A DNA stretch of 64,000 nucleotides from Isochrysis galbana (Eukaryota; Haptophyta; Isochrysidales; Isochrysidaceae), in the NCBI GenBank assembly GCA_018136815.1, contig CM030931.1:3584111-3648110 (forward strand), written 5' to 3'. Numbering within the stretch: position 1 is the first letter of the stretch; each line of letters starts with the position of its first letter. The position numbers and the translations under genes were made by a program. Below are positions 10,820 through 21,275 of this stretch, piece by piece. The notes under the pieces are model-generated. The model worked only from the letters and a program-made list of their open reading frames with translations. It ran no database searches and was not told the origin of the DNA.

Positions 10820-13745
10820 ATGCGCTCGAGTACCGAACTTTCGAACGCTACCGGGCGCGCTGCCGGCGCTTTCTCGGTCTCGCACTGGGATAGAATGCCG
10901 CACCAGGCACCATATCCATAGATGCCGACCTAGCAGCCACGCCAATCGCCGCCGCCGCCCGCGCGCATCGCGAAATCGACGGCCGTGTGTGGCGCCGATG
11001 ACTACGCTAACGTCACCCGGCCGAACGGGCCGAGCGCCCAACTTCCGAACGCTACCGGGCGCGCTGCCGGCACTTTCTCGGTCTCCCACTGGAAAAGAAT
11101 GCCGCACCAGGCGCGATATCCAAATAAGCCGCCCTAGCAGCCATGCCAATCGCCGCCGCAGCCCGCGCGCATTGCGCCATAGTCGGCCGTCTATGCGCCG
11201 ACAACACGCCAACGTTACTCGGCCGATGGGCCGGAGTGCCCAACTTTCGAGCGCGACCGGGCGCGCTGCCGGCGCTTTCTTGGTCTCCCACTGGGATAAA
11301 ATGCCGCACCAGGCACCATATCCATAGATGCCGACCTAGAAGCCACGCCAATCGCCGCCGCCGCCCGCGCGCATCGCACCGTAATCGGCCGTCTATGGCG
11401 CCGACAACACACCAACGTCACTCGGCCGAATGGGCCGGAGTGCCCAACTTTCGAGCGCGACCGGGCGCGCTGCCGGCGCTTTCTTGGTCATCAACTCAGA
11501 TAGAATGGCCCACCAGACACCATATCCACAGATGCCGACCTAGCAGCCACGCCAATCGCCGCCGCCGCCCGCGCGCATCGCACCGTAATCGGCCGTCTAT
11601 GGCGCCGATGACTACGCCAACGTCACTCGGCCGAATGGGCCGGAGTGCCCAACTTTCGAGCGCGACCGGGCGCGCTGCCGGCGCTTTGTTGGTCTCCCAC
11701 TGGGATCATCTGGCCCACCAGGCACCATATCCACAGATGCCGCCCTAGCAGCCACGCCAATCGCCGCCGCCGCCCGCGCGCATCGCACCGTAATCGGCCG
11801 TCTATGGCGCCGACAACACGCCAACGTCACTCGTCCGAATGGGCCGGAGTGCCCAACTTTCGAGCGCAACCGGGCGCGCTGCCGGCGCTTTCTTGGTCAT
11901 CCACTTAGATAGAATGGCCCACCAGGCACCATATCCACAGATGCCGACCTAGCAGCCACGCCAATCGCCGCCGCCGCCCGCGCGCATCGCACCGTAATCG
12001 GCCGTCTATGGCGCCGACAACACGCCAACGTCACTCGGCCGAATGGGCCGGAGTGCCCAACTTTCGAGCGCGACCGGGCGCGCTGCCGGCGCTTTCTTGG
12101 TCATCCACTGGGATAGTCTGGCCCACCATACACCATATCCACAGATGCCGACCTAGCAGCCACGCCAATCGCCGCCGCCGCCCGCGCGCATCGCACCGTA
12201 ATCGGCCGTCTATGGCGCCGACAACACGCCAACGTCACTCGGCCGATGGGCCGGAGTGCCCAACTTTCGAGCGCGACCGGGCGCGCTGCCGGCGCTTTCT
12301 TGGTCATCCACTGGGATAGTCTGGCCCACCATACACCGTATCCACAGATGCCGACCTAGCAGCCACGCCAATCGCCGCCGCCGCCCGCGCGCATCGCACC
12401 GTAATCGGCCGTCTATGGCGCCGATGACTACGCCAACGTCACTCGGCCGATGGGCCTGAGTGCCCAACTTTCGAGCGCGACCGGGCGCGCTGCCGGCATT
12501 TTCTTGGTCATCCACTCAGATAGAATGGCCCACCAGGCACCATATCCACAGATGCCGACCTAGCAGCCACGCCAATCGCCGCCGCCGCCCGCGCGCATCG
12601 CACCGTAATCGGCCGTCTATGGCGCCGATGACTACGCCAACGTCACTCGGCCGAATGGGCCGGAGTGCCCAACTTTCGAGCGCGACCGGGCGCGCTGCCG
12701 GCGCTTTGTTGGTCTCCCACTGGGATCATCTGGCCCACCAGGCACCATATCCACAGATGCCGCCCTAGCAGCCACGCCAATCGCCGCCGCCGCCCGCGCG
12801 CATCGCACCGTAATCGGCCGTCTATGGCGCCGACAACACGCCAACGTCACTCGGCCGAATGGGCCGGAGTGCCCAACTTTCGAGCGCGACCGGGCGCGCT
12901 GCCGGCGCTTTGTTGGTCTCCCACTGGGATAATCTGGCCCACCATGCACCATATCCACAGATGCCGACCTAGCAGCCACGCCAATCGCCGCCGCCGCCCG
13001 CGCGCATCGCACCGTAATCGGCCGTCTATGGCGCCGACAACACGCCAACGTCACTCGGCCGAATGGGCCGGAGTGCCCAACTTTCGAGCGCGACCGGGCG
13101 CGCTGCCGGCGCTTTCTTGGTCATCCACTTAGATAGAATGGCCCACCAGGCACCATATCCACAGATGCCGACCTAGCAGCCACGCCAATCGCCGCCGCCG
13201 CCCGCGCGCATCGCACCGTAATCGGCCGTCTATGGCGCCGATGACTACGCCAACGTCACTCGGCCGATGGGCCTGAGTGCCCAACTTTCGAGCGCGACCG
13301 GGCGCGCTGCCGGCGCTTTCTTGGTCATCCACTGGGATAGTCTGGCCCACCATACACCATATCCACAGATGCGGACCTAGCAGCCACGCCAATCGCCGCC
13401 GCCGCCCGCGCGCATCGCACCGTAATCGGCCGTCTATGGCGCCGACAATACGCTAACGTCACTCGGCCGATGGGCCTGAGTGCCCAACTTTCGAGCGCAA
13501 CCGGGCGCGCTGCCGGCGCTTTTTCGGTCATCCACTCGGATAGAATGGCCCACCAAGCACCATATCCACAGATGCCGCCCTAGCAGCCACGCCAATCGCC
13601 GCCGCCGCCCGCGCGCATCGCACCGTAATCGGCCGTCTATGGCGCCGACGATACGCTAACGTCACTCGGCCGATGGGCATGAGTGCCCAACTTTCGAGCG
13701 CAACCGGGCGCGCTGCCGGCGCTTTTTCGGTCATCTTTTGCAATA
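10820..13745 (+). repeat. 204-bp satellite array, about 14 units
   Basis: The landmark GTCTATGGCGCC recurs at 10985 (diverged), 11189, 11391, 11595, 11800, 12004, 12208, 12411, 12615, 12820, 13024, 13228, 13432 and 13635, so spacing is 202-205 bases. Outer units are most diverged, inner ones nearly identical. Units alternate between CCGACAACACGCC and CCGATGACTACGCC variants. The stretch 11500-11800 recurs almost unchanged at 12520-12820, exactly five units (1,020 bp) later. Because 204 is 68 codons, long frames run through it on both strands; I treat these as artefacts. Confidence 0.95.
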
Positions 13746-14504
13746 GAATAGCCCTGCAGGCATAATCTCTACAGATGCCGCATTAGCAGCCAAAGTTTTC
13801 GGCCTTGCGGTCTCGGCGCACGCCATCGCGGTGAAGGCGGAGGTGAGAGGTGAACACCCCACACACCAGCTTTCAAGATTTCGGATCACTGGGGGGCATG
13901 AACGCGAGGGACCCGGCCAAGCTGCTCTTGGGGGTTCAAGGCAGGTCCGGAACGGCCGGTCGCGGCCCGCCCGTCGCGCCCCAAGGCCAATTGAGGTGTT
14001 TCACCTCCCATCGTCCGAGCGAGCGCTTCTCGACGTCAATCGGGCCGTGGCCCTGGGCGTCGGGCCGGATCGAATCGAGGCATTCCTGCGGTGCGAGGGG
14101 CCAGGATGGATCAATACGAGTGTGTGCGACCCTTGAGCACCAGCGTGCGACCTACCCTTGACCCCCCACCCTGCTCGCGAGTGCTCTGGGCTCTCCATGG
14201 CCACCACCTCCAGGCCATTCTTCGGCCGATCGCGGGCGATCGGACGTCGCGGAAGCTCCGCGTTTCTAATAGTGATGCGCCCCACATTCACCATTCCGAT
14301 TCCCTCCCGTGAGCGCCCGCCTCAATCTCCCAAAATAGCCCGCCACGCGCGGGGGAAGGGAGGGGAGTCCCTCACCGACGCCATTGCCCTTCGTGGGGCG
14401 GGAGGGGGTCGTTCGGAGGGGGGAGGGAGTTGGCGGGGCAGGTAGGGGGGGACCCTAAGGAATCCTTGGACACCCAGGGGAGGTGGAAAATAGTGGTTAA
14501 AATG

Positions 14505-14521
14505 AGTGAGTGACCGGGCTA
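14505..14521 (-). repeat. Right terminal inverted repeat
   Basis: AGTGAGTGACCGGGCTA, exact inverse of 10232-10248, followed by CCTCTAG at 14522-14528. Confidence 0.85.
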
Positions 14522-14528
14522 CCTCTAG

Positions 14529-15245
14529 TCTACGGAGACGGAGGTGGAGGTTGCGAGAGAAACGAGAGAGAGTAGGAGGATCATATTAGATGGGAAATAC
14601 GGTGCGGGGTCCTGCAAATACTGCCAAATACGGATGCATTTGGCCTCCGGCCAAATACACTGCGAATACGTTCGAAGCCTACAACCTACAACACAGGACG
14701 TGCTTCAACTACAGCCCAATACATATGCATTAGGCCTCCTCCGGCCAAAAACGGTAAATACGTATTTCCAATTTAAGACGATAATGTAAATTAATATAGC
14801 ACAGAACAGCGACAGCGGTGGAGGATTATGTACAGAAATAGAGAGAGCGGCACAACGCGCTGGGGTTGATGAGGAGAGAGAGGTGGTGTGGGGGGCAGGC
14901 TTGCGGGAGGTCGAGAAAGAGATAAAAATGATGGAAAGATGTATATCTCACGAGGAGAGAGATGAAAGGTGGGAAATGAGAGAAAAGCACTCTCATAGAG
15001 AAAATTGGGAGGATAGGAGAGTCGATCAGCAGCAGTACCGTACATATGTTTGTGAATGTTTATGTGTATATGTGCGCGCCGAGGGGGCGCGGACTGTTCT
15101 CTCTCTCTCTATTTCTCTCCCTCCCTCCCTCCCTCCCTCCCTCCCTCTCCCCCCCCCCTCCCTCCCCCTCGTCTCACTCTCTGCGTGGCGACGGCGGCGG
15201 CGTACGGGCTGCGGTTGGGAGCGCGCGGCCGCGCTGCCGCGCCGG
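14529..15245. other. Intergenic region with repeats of (CCAAATAC)-like words
   Basis: 14590-14770 repeats words such as AAATACGG, GCATTTGGCCTCCGGCCAAA and GCATTAGGCCTCCTCCGGCC, suggesting an old degenerate repeat. 15117-15175 is a CTCC/C-rich tract directly ahead of the next gene. No coding sequence recognised. Confidence 0.45.
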
Positions 15246-16293
15246 ATGAGCGGAGACAGCCTTGCGCTTGGGGTAATCGAGGCAGCGCTGCTTGGGCTGG
15301 CGCTGCTTCTGCCGCTAGGTGTTTCGCTCTGCCTCTTCCGGCTCTGCTGCCGCTCACAGGGCTTCTTGCGGGTCGGCTGCTGTTCGGCCAAACCGGAGGG
15401 CTGCGTCGAAGTCCTTCCCACGCTCAGCGAGGACGAGGAGGCTGCTGCCGGACAGCCGATTGTGCGCCGCCGCTCTCGGGCACTGTGGAGTGGATCCCAC
15501 AGTGGAGGGGCGATGCAGCGGCTACCCAGCACTTCGCCCTCCGCAAAATGTCCAGAGGCGCCCCGACTCATACGGTGCTACTTCCACACCACACCACGCC
15601 GAAGAATCGGTCAGGTGCCCGTCGTGCTCGATGTACCCCTCGAGGACGTTCAGACGGTCCAGGTGCATGGGCAGAGCCAAGTGCAAGCGCCAGTGTTTGC
15701 GGCCGCTTCGCCTGCCGCTGGCGCCGGCGTACTACTTGATGCAAACCCATGCGTCCACTCCGCAGGAATTGCACGAAGCACTTCGCATGGCATGTTCATC
15801 GTCGGGAGCCTCACCGCATATGGCCTTACTGGACGGTGAGCCGGAGATATTGAGAGTGCAGTACCAAAACAGTCGGAGCGGGAAGCGGGTGCCGTTAAGT
15901 GGCAATGTGGTAGACGTCAGAAGAACACTAGCTCGAGTGCATTGCCTTCACGTCACGCCTATGAAAGGGCGCGATGAACGGCCGCGTGCATCGGAAGAGC
16001 CACCCTCGCCGTCAAGGGCAGAACCAAGGGCAGCAAGGTCGATCTCGGCGATGCGGGTGGATGACATAGAGCTCGTCGACGTGTCTCTCGCCGGGTGTTG
16101 TGGCGTGCAGTCTTGCCACGGGGGCCTAGCCATCACGTCGTCGTACGCCGCGCAGAACACCGCCGAGCTAGTCAACCTGGAGGAGGAGAAAGGGGCATTG
16201 CTCGGTGCTGAACTTAGCGCACCGGCTGGTGATGGGAGGGGACGGCCGCAGTGCAGTCGTTTGATAGCGTGTAGACGAAATGTATCTTTGTAG
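15246..16293 (+). CDS. Unknown protein with N-terminal membrane anchor, two exons
   Basis: Exons 15246-15662 and 15766-16293 join in phase 0 across a 103-nt intron (donor GTGCAT, acceptor CTCCGCAG) to about 314 residues. Residues about 7-31 form one strong hydrophobic segment (ALGVIEAALLGLALLLPLGV) followed by Cys/Arg residues, so it is probably a single-pass membrane protein. A short acidic patch (LSEDEE) precedes a central region, about residues 108-190, that reads LIRCYFHTTP..., VPVVLDVPLEDVQTVQ joined to ELHEALRMACS, then LLDGEPEILRVQYQNSRSGK. Its strand/helix rhythm recalls a ubiquitin-like fold, but I cannot assign it. The C-terminal 100 residues are Ala/Ser/Glu-rich. The stop lies about 10 bases before a repeat, so the true C-terminus could have been changed by insertion. 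The join is supported only by the open frame and splice signals. Confidence 0.5.
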
Positions 16294-16302
16294 CGAGTAG
16301 CA

Positions 16303-16560
16303 CAACTAACTTTATAGTTCGTTACCATGGAGCGCGCCGCCGAGCCCCTCCACCCTCCTCTCCTTCGGCCCCCCCGCCGAGGGCGCCCCCCCGTACCCAT
16401 GGAGGAAGCGACCGCGTCCGCCCGCGGAGGCCGAGCAGATGAGTGCGACACCGGTCGCGCCACAAGGCCCGTGGCCCTGGCCACACCAGGCACAGCAGCC
16501 ATGTTGGCCCACCTCATGGTGGGCCACAGGCTGTGGTAGGCAGCAGAGGAGCACCAGACC
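16303..16560 (-). repeat. Copy of the repeat arm seen at about 43570-43690
   Basis: AACTAACTTTATAGTT, then GGAGCGCGCCGC, CCTCTCCTTCGG and GGGCGCCCCCC match the reverse complement of 43600-43690 in order. The following GGCCCTGGCCAC region also resembles 43530-43560. A partial, diverged copy of the inverted-repeat element at 42529-43719. Confidence 0.6.
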
Positions 16561-16837
16561 GAATCCGCAATACCTCCAGCAAGCGCATGCCTTACTTATG
16601 GCAAGGGCCTCTCCCACCCTGGAGACGGCCGCGCGCTGCCCCGGCAGCGTGGCCCGAGACCGGGTGGCCCTTATGGGCACAATTTCAACACAGCTCTCTA
16701 TACGTATACGTATCAAGACACCGTCCTCCCACCACATCAGCACACAACCCCATCAAGACACGAGAGCCCAGCGGCTAGGGCCAGGTCAGAGTTTGTCGCA
16801 TCCGCGATCGACATTTTTGTTTTAGAAGTTGTTTCCC
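16561..16837. other. Intergenic, nothing recognised
   Basis: No motif or repeat recognised. Confidence 0.4.
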
Positions 16838-16972
16838 GGAACCGGCTCTCCACTAAAGAGGGAACTGGGGAAGGGGGAGGGGGTTGTTAGGGGTTAAGGT
16901 TGGGTAGAAGGGAGGTCCACAAGCACACTGCCCCACGCCGCACGTGTAGCGGTGATTTTTAAGAAGATTTTT
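16838..16972 (+). repeat. Solo 3' tail of LINE family 1
   Basis: It matches the 3' end of the minus-strand LINE (54505-54650, reverse complement) almost base for base: GAGGGAACTGGGGAAGGGGG, GGGGTTAAGGTTGGGTAG, GCACACTGCC, GCCGCAC, and TTTAAGAAGATTTTTTTT at the end. No coding part is attached, so it is an extreme 5'-truncated insertion. Confidence 0.85.
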
Positions 16973-17268
16973 TTTGTATGTTCGGCCACCTGCAAGCTAG
17001 CAGCCTTGCGGATCAAGTGCAGGCAGGCTTGATGTTGCGATATAATGATCGTCCGTGTTAAGTGAGTGTGAGTGTTGTATACGTAGTGAAAGTATGTTGA
17101 AACTACTAGCTACGCTACTACTAACTACTACTACCACCATCGTCCGATGTTGTATGTGTGCGTGTGGCGTGCTAATGCTAAGTCTTAAGTCCGAAGAAAC
17201 CATAATATGATAAAGGCAACTGAGCTAATAGTCAGTATAGAAACTGAGGCGAACGCCACCTGACACAC
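16973..17268. other. Short gene-free stretch
   Basis: It contains CTACTACTAACTACTACTAC repeats; otherwise nothing recognised. It may hold the 3' UTR of the minus-strand frame at 17269-17616. Confidence 0.4.
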
Positions 17269-17616
17269 TTAACGGCCGTAACGCACACATGCACACGCCT
17301 TGAAGGCAGGAACGAGAACGTCTTCGACGTACTTCAGAGGCAGCTTCACTGCGTCGCACTTGTCGTACGAAGAACAACTGGGCGGGTCAAAGGTGACAGG
17401 AGTGTCCACGCGGTGGGGCACGAAATTCTTGAATGGCTGTTGTTCTGATGTCCAGTTGCGCATGTACTCACTTTGGGGCGGAAGGGCTGTGGCTGAGGCC
17501 TTCGTCCTTCTGCGCCAGTTCTTCACAAAGTTGGGGTCTGACCACCACTCGTCCCGCTGCCACTCTAAGTAGGTACTTAGCATATGGCATATGGGGCATA
17601 ACCTGTTAATACCCAA
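17269..17616 (-). CDS. Candidate last exon of an unknown gene
   Basis: The frame gives about 110 residues with a balanced, Trp-rich composition unlike shadow frames nearby: LEWQRDEWWSDPNFVKNW, YMRNWTSEQQPFKNFVPHRV and LPLKYVEDVLVPAFKACAC. A possible acceptor (TTAACAG) lies at the 5' end of the frame, so this could be a terminal exon with earlier exons upstream, which I cannot place. I do not recognise a family. An expressed or decayed gene fragment are equally possible. Confidence 0.35.
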   Translation of the reverse strand: MGINRLCPICHMLSTYLEWQRDEWWSDPNFVKNWRRRTKASATALPPQSEYMRNWTSEQQPFKNFVPHRVDTPVTFDPPSCSSYDKCDAVKLPLKYVEDVLVPAFKACACVRYGR

Positions 17617-19417
17617 TTAATACCGCCCTACCGCCCGCGCGCGCACGCGTGCGTGTGCGTGCGTGTGCGTGCGTGCGAGCCCAAGTAATGATAAATAAAT
17701 GCGCAAGCTCAAGCTCAATCAAGCTCTCACTCATTCACAATTGGCTGCTGCGAGCTGCGAGCAAAGCATGCTCTAAGCTTTCATCTGCTTGGGAAGCCTT
17801 GAGATCATCGTCATCGTGCAACTTACCGGCCTTTGTTAGAGAACATCCGTTCAACTCCGGCCGAGCTCGCAGGCCTACCGAGATAACGTCGGGCCATCTT
17901 AGCAAGGACGGGCAGCCCACCCGGGCCGCTGTGGACGCGCTGATTCCACCATCCACCATGCTAACACTAACACGCCGAGGTCTAAGTTGTCTTCGTCTTC
18001 AGCCAGCAGCCGGCAGGTTCAAGTATCAAGTACCGCTCCAAACCATCAAGCACCTCAGCTTCCACTTCCTCGGATGCCATCGTGCCATGTCGCTCGTACT
18101 AGACAATAGAGGGGGCTATGGGAGCGGAAGAAAGGCGAGGAGGGCGTGGGCGTGGGCGGGCGCACAATGGCTCAACAAAGAGTAAACAGTTTACAGTAAA
18201 GCCAAACCCAAACAAATAATAAAAATGAAATAGAAATATAGCTAACCAATCATCTAGATACATCTCAGTTATCTAAGTTAACTAGCTAGACTTTGGCATT
18301 ATCTCGAAGAAAGTAATTAGCTGCGGGCACTATCTTTAAGTAGGTACTTAGCCATGATCCACTATCTACTCCTAAGTACTTAGTGCTTACAAGGCCCCCT
18401 GTTCCACGCCTTAAGCGGCAGCACCTCGAGGTGCAAGACACTTGGCCTTGACTCGAACATCTGGCCCCTCGGACCTCGGACCCAGCCATAGCCTCACCAC
18501 CCCCACCTATTCCTGCCGCTCAGGAGCCACCCTCGGATGAGAAGCAAGGCGACTCTGAGTCAGATTCCACATATGACCTGCCCTTCCAGCAAGAGTCCAA
18601 GAGGGCGACTTCAGGCGCCCTTCTAGGGCACGCCACGGTGTACGCCGCGATCGTGCAGAGCTCTATCGCCCTGGCACCATCGCGGTGATCAGGGCGGCCG
18701 AGAGGAGGGAGAGCGACGCCATCGCTCGCGCTCTCTCCAGATCAGAACCGGCTAAAACTCCTCTTACAATTCTCTCACACCACTATGAAACGCGCACTCA
18801 CGCGCCAGCGGTGCGCCTCTGTACAACGCCGTGGCGAACAGGCACCGCATGGCGCGGCCCGGGCCTGCGCCGGGTGCGCGCGGCTCGCGTGCGCATACCC
18901 CGCACGCGTGATCACCAATCTATGCAATTGCGAGCGCCAGGTGGTGCGGGCACATTGCGGCGTTGGCATTGGCAGCCGTGTGCACAGCAAGCGCAGGGCC
19001 CAAGTAGCACACGCGCCTGCGCGCACATGCGCGCGAGCATCTCTGCCGCACATGGCGCCCTTGCTGCTAGGTGCCCACCGCCAGCTACTCGGCGTAGGTG
19101 CTGAGCACTACTGGCCTGCTGCAGGGCGCACCGAGCCGCTGACACTCCGGCCGCCACTGCGCGGGCCTCAAGCCTTGCTGAGACGCTCGCTTGCAGCTGC
19201 TTGCGCTATGGCGACAAAGCTATTGCCACTTCGGGGTTTGCACGTGCGCATTTGCTTGGAGCAAGCCAAACAGACCGTTGTAAGTGGAGCAGCGGAGAGT
19301 TGAGTGAAACAGGATGAGGTGAACGTGGGGTTGAATTGCATACTGCTTGATAAATGACATACTTCGGGATCTCGTGCTTGGTCATATCCACCTCACGTGA
19401 GCTAGCATCTTCAATCC
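17617..19417. other. Intergenic region, no confident gene
   Basis: 17636-17680 is a GC/GT-rich alternating purine-pyrimidine tract that could adopt Z-DNA. 18180-18260 is A-rich. 18690-19300 has several conflicting Ala/Arg-rich frames. A frame at about 18590-18760 has a short histone H3-like word (see rejected items). Palindromic CTAAGTACCTACTTAG-type sequences occur near 17570 and 18345. Confidence 0.4.
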
Positions 19418-20468
19418 TCAACCATGATGGCTACTGTAACTGCTTGAACACGTTGAGGCATCGTCATTCTCCGTCTCTTCACGGGGGCGTTTCTCTCCTC
19501 GTTCGTCTCTCGAAGTTGAGCTTTTCATTCGCGCATCGGCGGTAGCCCGGATGGACATGGAAGTCCCATCTGTATTGCTCGTCTTACTCTTGGATTCCTC
19601 CCTTCTTTTGTCCTCCCCATCTCTCTTGGACTTCTTCGTCGCCTTCTTCGCCGCCTTCTTCGCCGCCTTCTTCTCCGCCTTCTTCTCCGCCTTCTTCTCC
19701 GCCTTTTTCTCGGCCTTGGCAATAGCCTTAAGTTCAGCCTTGAGCTCTTTTCGACGCTCCTTCTCCCTCTTGCGCGCCTCTGCATCAACCTCATCAGCCA
19801 CGCCATTTTCATCACCACCGTCTTCGTCATCAACCTGCCAAGGAAGCACATAGTGGACTGGTTGTTGCAACGCTTACGCCTGGAATACAGATGTCAACAA
19901 TTGCGCCGTATGGGCGGCGCACATAGTTTGCCATTGGGTCAACATCGTCTTCATCATCAATATTCCCAGAAGCCACGGATTTTGCAGCCGGTTGTGGCGC
20001 AACCGATGACACCCCTGCCCCGACGATTTTCGACGATGAGACAGCTGATGTGGGTAGTGCACCGCATTCTCGGCTGGAGTGACTTCCTTTCGGTGCATGA
20101 GCCGTGAAGGTGTATATTCGTGTCGAATCGCCAAATATGATCTGAGCGCCCTCCTTGACAGGAGTATACTTCTTGGGCTCGAGCTTGCTGCCATCCAACT
20201 TCGTGCCGTACCTGGAGCCAAGGTCGACGAGGAAGGTCTCTCCCGTGAAGGAGTGAACAATTGCAGCGTGCTCGCGCGAGATGGACTCGTGGTCGAGGCG
20301 GACCGTCCCGCGCTCAGGCTCGTTGGGCACCTTGCGGCCGAAGAGCGCTGCTCGCTCTGCAAGCAGCACTTCGCCCATTCGCCGGCCGTCCTTGCTGATC
20401 AGTAGAAAGCGCGGGCCTCCCACCGGCTTGCTCGCCCAGCCAGGCGGCCGCCAAACTGGCTCTCCCAT
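19418..20468 (-). CDS. FHA-domain protein resembling NIPP1, two exons
   Basis: Exons 20468-19923 and 19834-19418 join in phase 0 (88-nt intron, donor GTGCGC, acceptor CTTGGCAG) to about 320 residues. The opening GEPVWRPPGWASKPVGGP resembles the start of NIPP1 (nuclear inhibitor of protein phosphatase 1). Residues about 22-121 are an FHA domain, which binds phosphothreonine: GR at 44-45, SISREHAAI at 62-70, LVDLGSRYGTKL at 80-91 and FGDSTRIYTF at the end. The usual Asn before Ser in the last loop is Gly84. After an acidic linker the C-terminus holds about nine AEKKA/AKKA repeats, a strongly basic helix, then an Arg/Glu/Ser tail. I see no clear PP1-binding RVxF motif. Likely nuclear and linked to splicing or phosphatase control by family analogy. 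An alternative donor 45 bases later is also possible. Confidence 0.75.
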
Positions 20469-21275
20469 CGGGACAAGGGAGACGGAGGGACGGAAACAGA
20501 GGAGGAAGAGAAGGAGGGGGGTTCAGGCGCCCGACGCCCGACGCGGCGCCCTGTCCACTGTTCAGACGGTTCACACTACTTCTGGTCAGCGATAGCTTTG
20601 AAAATCACAGTTGGAAATTCATAAGTTATCAGACAGCCACGACACTTGATCCACCTCGTGTCGTATTCCATACGATGACAGACTTTTACTTCTAACCGGT
20701 GGGTTATTTTAAGCCTCAAGGTCTCGTCGGCGACATTCTACCCCTTCTCTTACTTTCTTTCGATGTCACCAAACGTTCCACGACTGTCTTCTGTCTTCTC
20801 CTCATGCATCGGTTGTAGTCTTCCGTCTTCTCTTCGTGTATCGGCGGTAGCTCCCCAGCGAGGTCTGCCCTCGTTGTTCCGACTTCTCTGTCGCATGTCT
20901 GTGCGCCGATGAGTTGCCTTGGTGCCGATGCTTGACAGTCCGTCCTGGGTGTGGTTAGTTTTCGCCCTGTTTGGTTTAGTTCGTGTGTGTCTGTGTGGCG
21001 AGGGATCTTTTTGAGTCCCTGCGTTGTAGTCTCTCGTGTCTACCTTGGACCTAGGGCCAGGTCAGAATTTCGTTTGAAACCCGCCCAAATTTCTTCGGAT
21101 ATTTCGCTCAGATTTCGCGTTCACTGCCCCAAATTTCGCAAATATTTTGCGAGGTGCGAGCGCTCCCGCGCTCGCGCGCTAGCCTGACCTAGCTACCTAT
21201 ACTATATAGCACATTGCATATAGCCCCGCCGCCGCTGCTATCTGTATTTGGCTACATGAATGGGCTTTTCACTTT
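20469..21275. other. Intergenic region
   Basis: The first bases form the 5' flank of the FHA gene. 20750-21060 is T/C-rich with no motif. Two AAATTTCG-type words repeat at 21085-21145. No gene seen. Confidence 0.45.

Larger units (their letters stand above)
10232..14521. mobile_element. DNA element with 17-bp TIRs, 7-bp TSD and an internal satellite
   Basis: The left end reads TAGCCCGGTCACTCACT and the right end is its perfect reverse complement, finishing at 14521. CCTCTAG flanks both sides as a target duplication. This defines a 4,290-bp element. It holds no recognisable transposase: 10638-13745 is almost wholly a 204-bp tandem array, 13830-14180 has an open frame without known motifs, and 14180-14521 is a unique right end that recurs at 58290-58588. 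It is therefore probably non-autonomous, mobilised by a transposase coded elsewhere. TSD length (7, possibly 8 if one mismatch is allowed) does not assign a superfamily by itself. Confidence 0.8.

Noticed and set aside
10638-13743. Long open frames on both strands through the satellite (Arg/Pro/His-rich)
   Set aside because: They exist because the unit is 204 bases, a multiple of three; they break whenever a unit is 203 or 205 bases and show no conserved protein.
14883-15245. Upstream extension of the membrane-protein frame
   Set aside because: Low-complexity charged and Ser/Pro residues encoded by the CT tract; the Met at 15246 directly precedes the hydrophobic helix.
18590-18760. Histone H3-like word ELYRPGTIAVIR followed by charged residues
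   Set aside because: Only RPGT plus a few similar positions match; the following helix residues do not fit H3 and the rest of the histone fold is absent.
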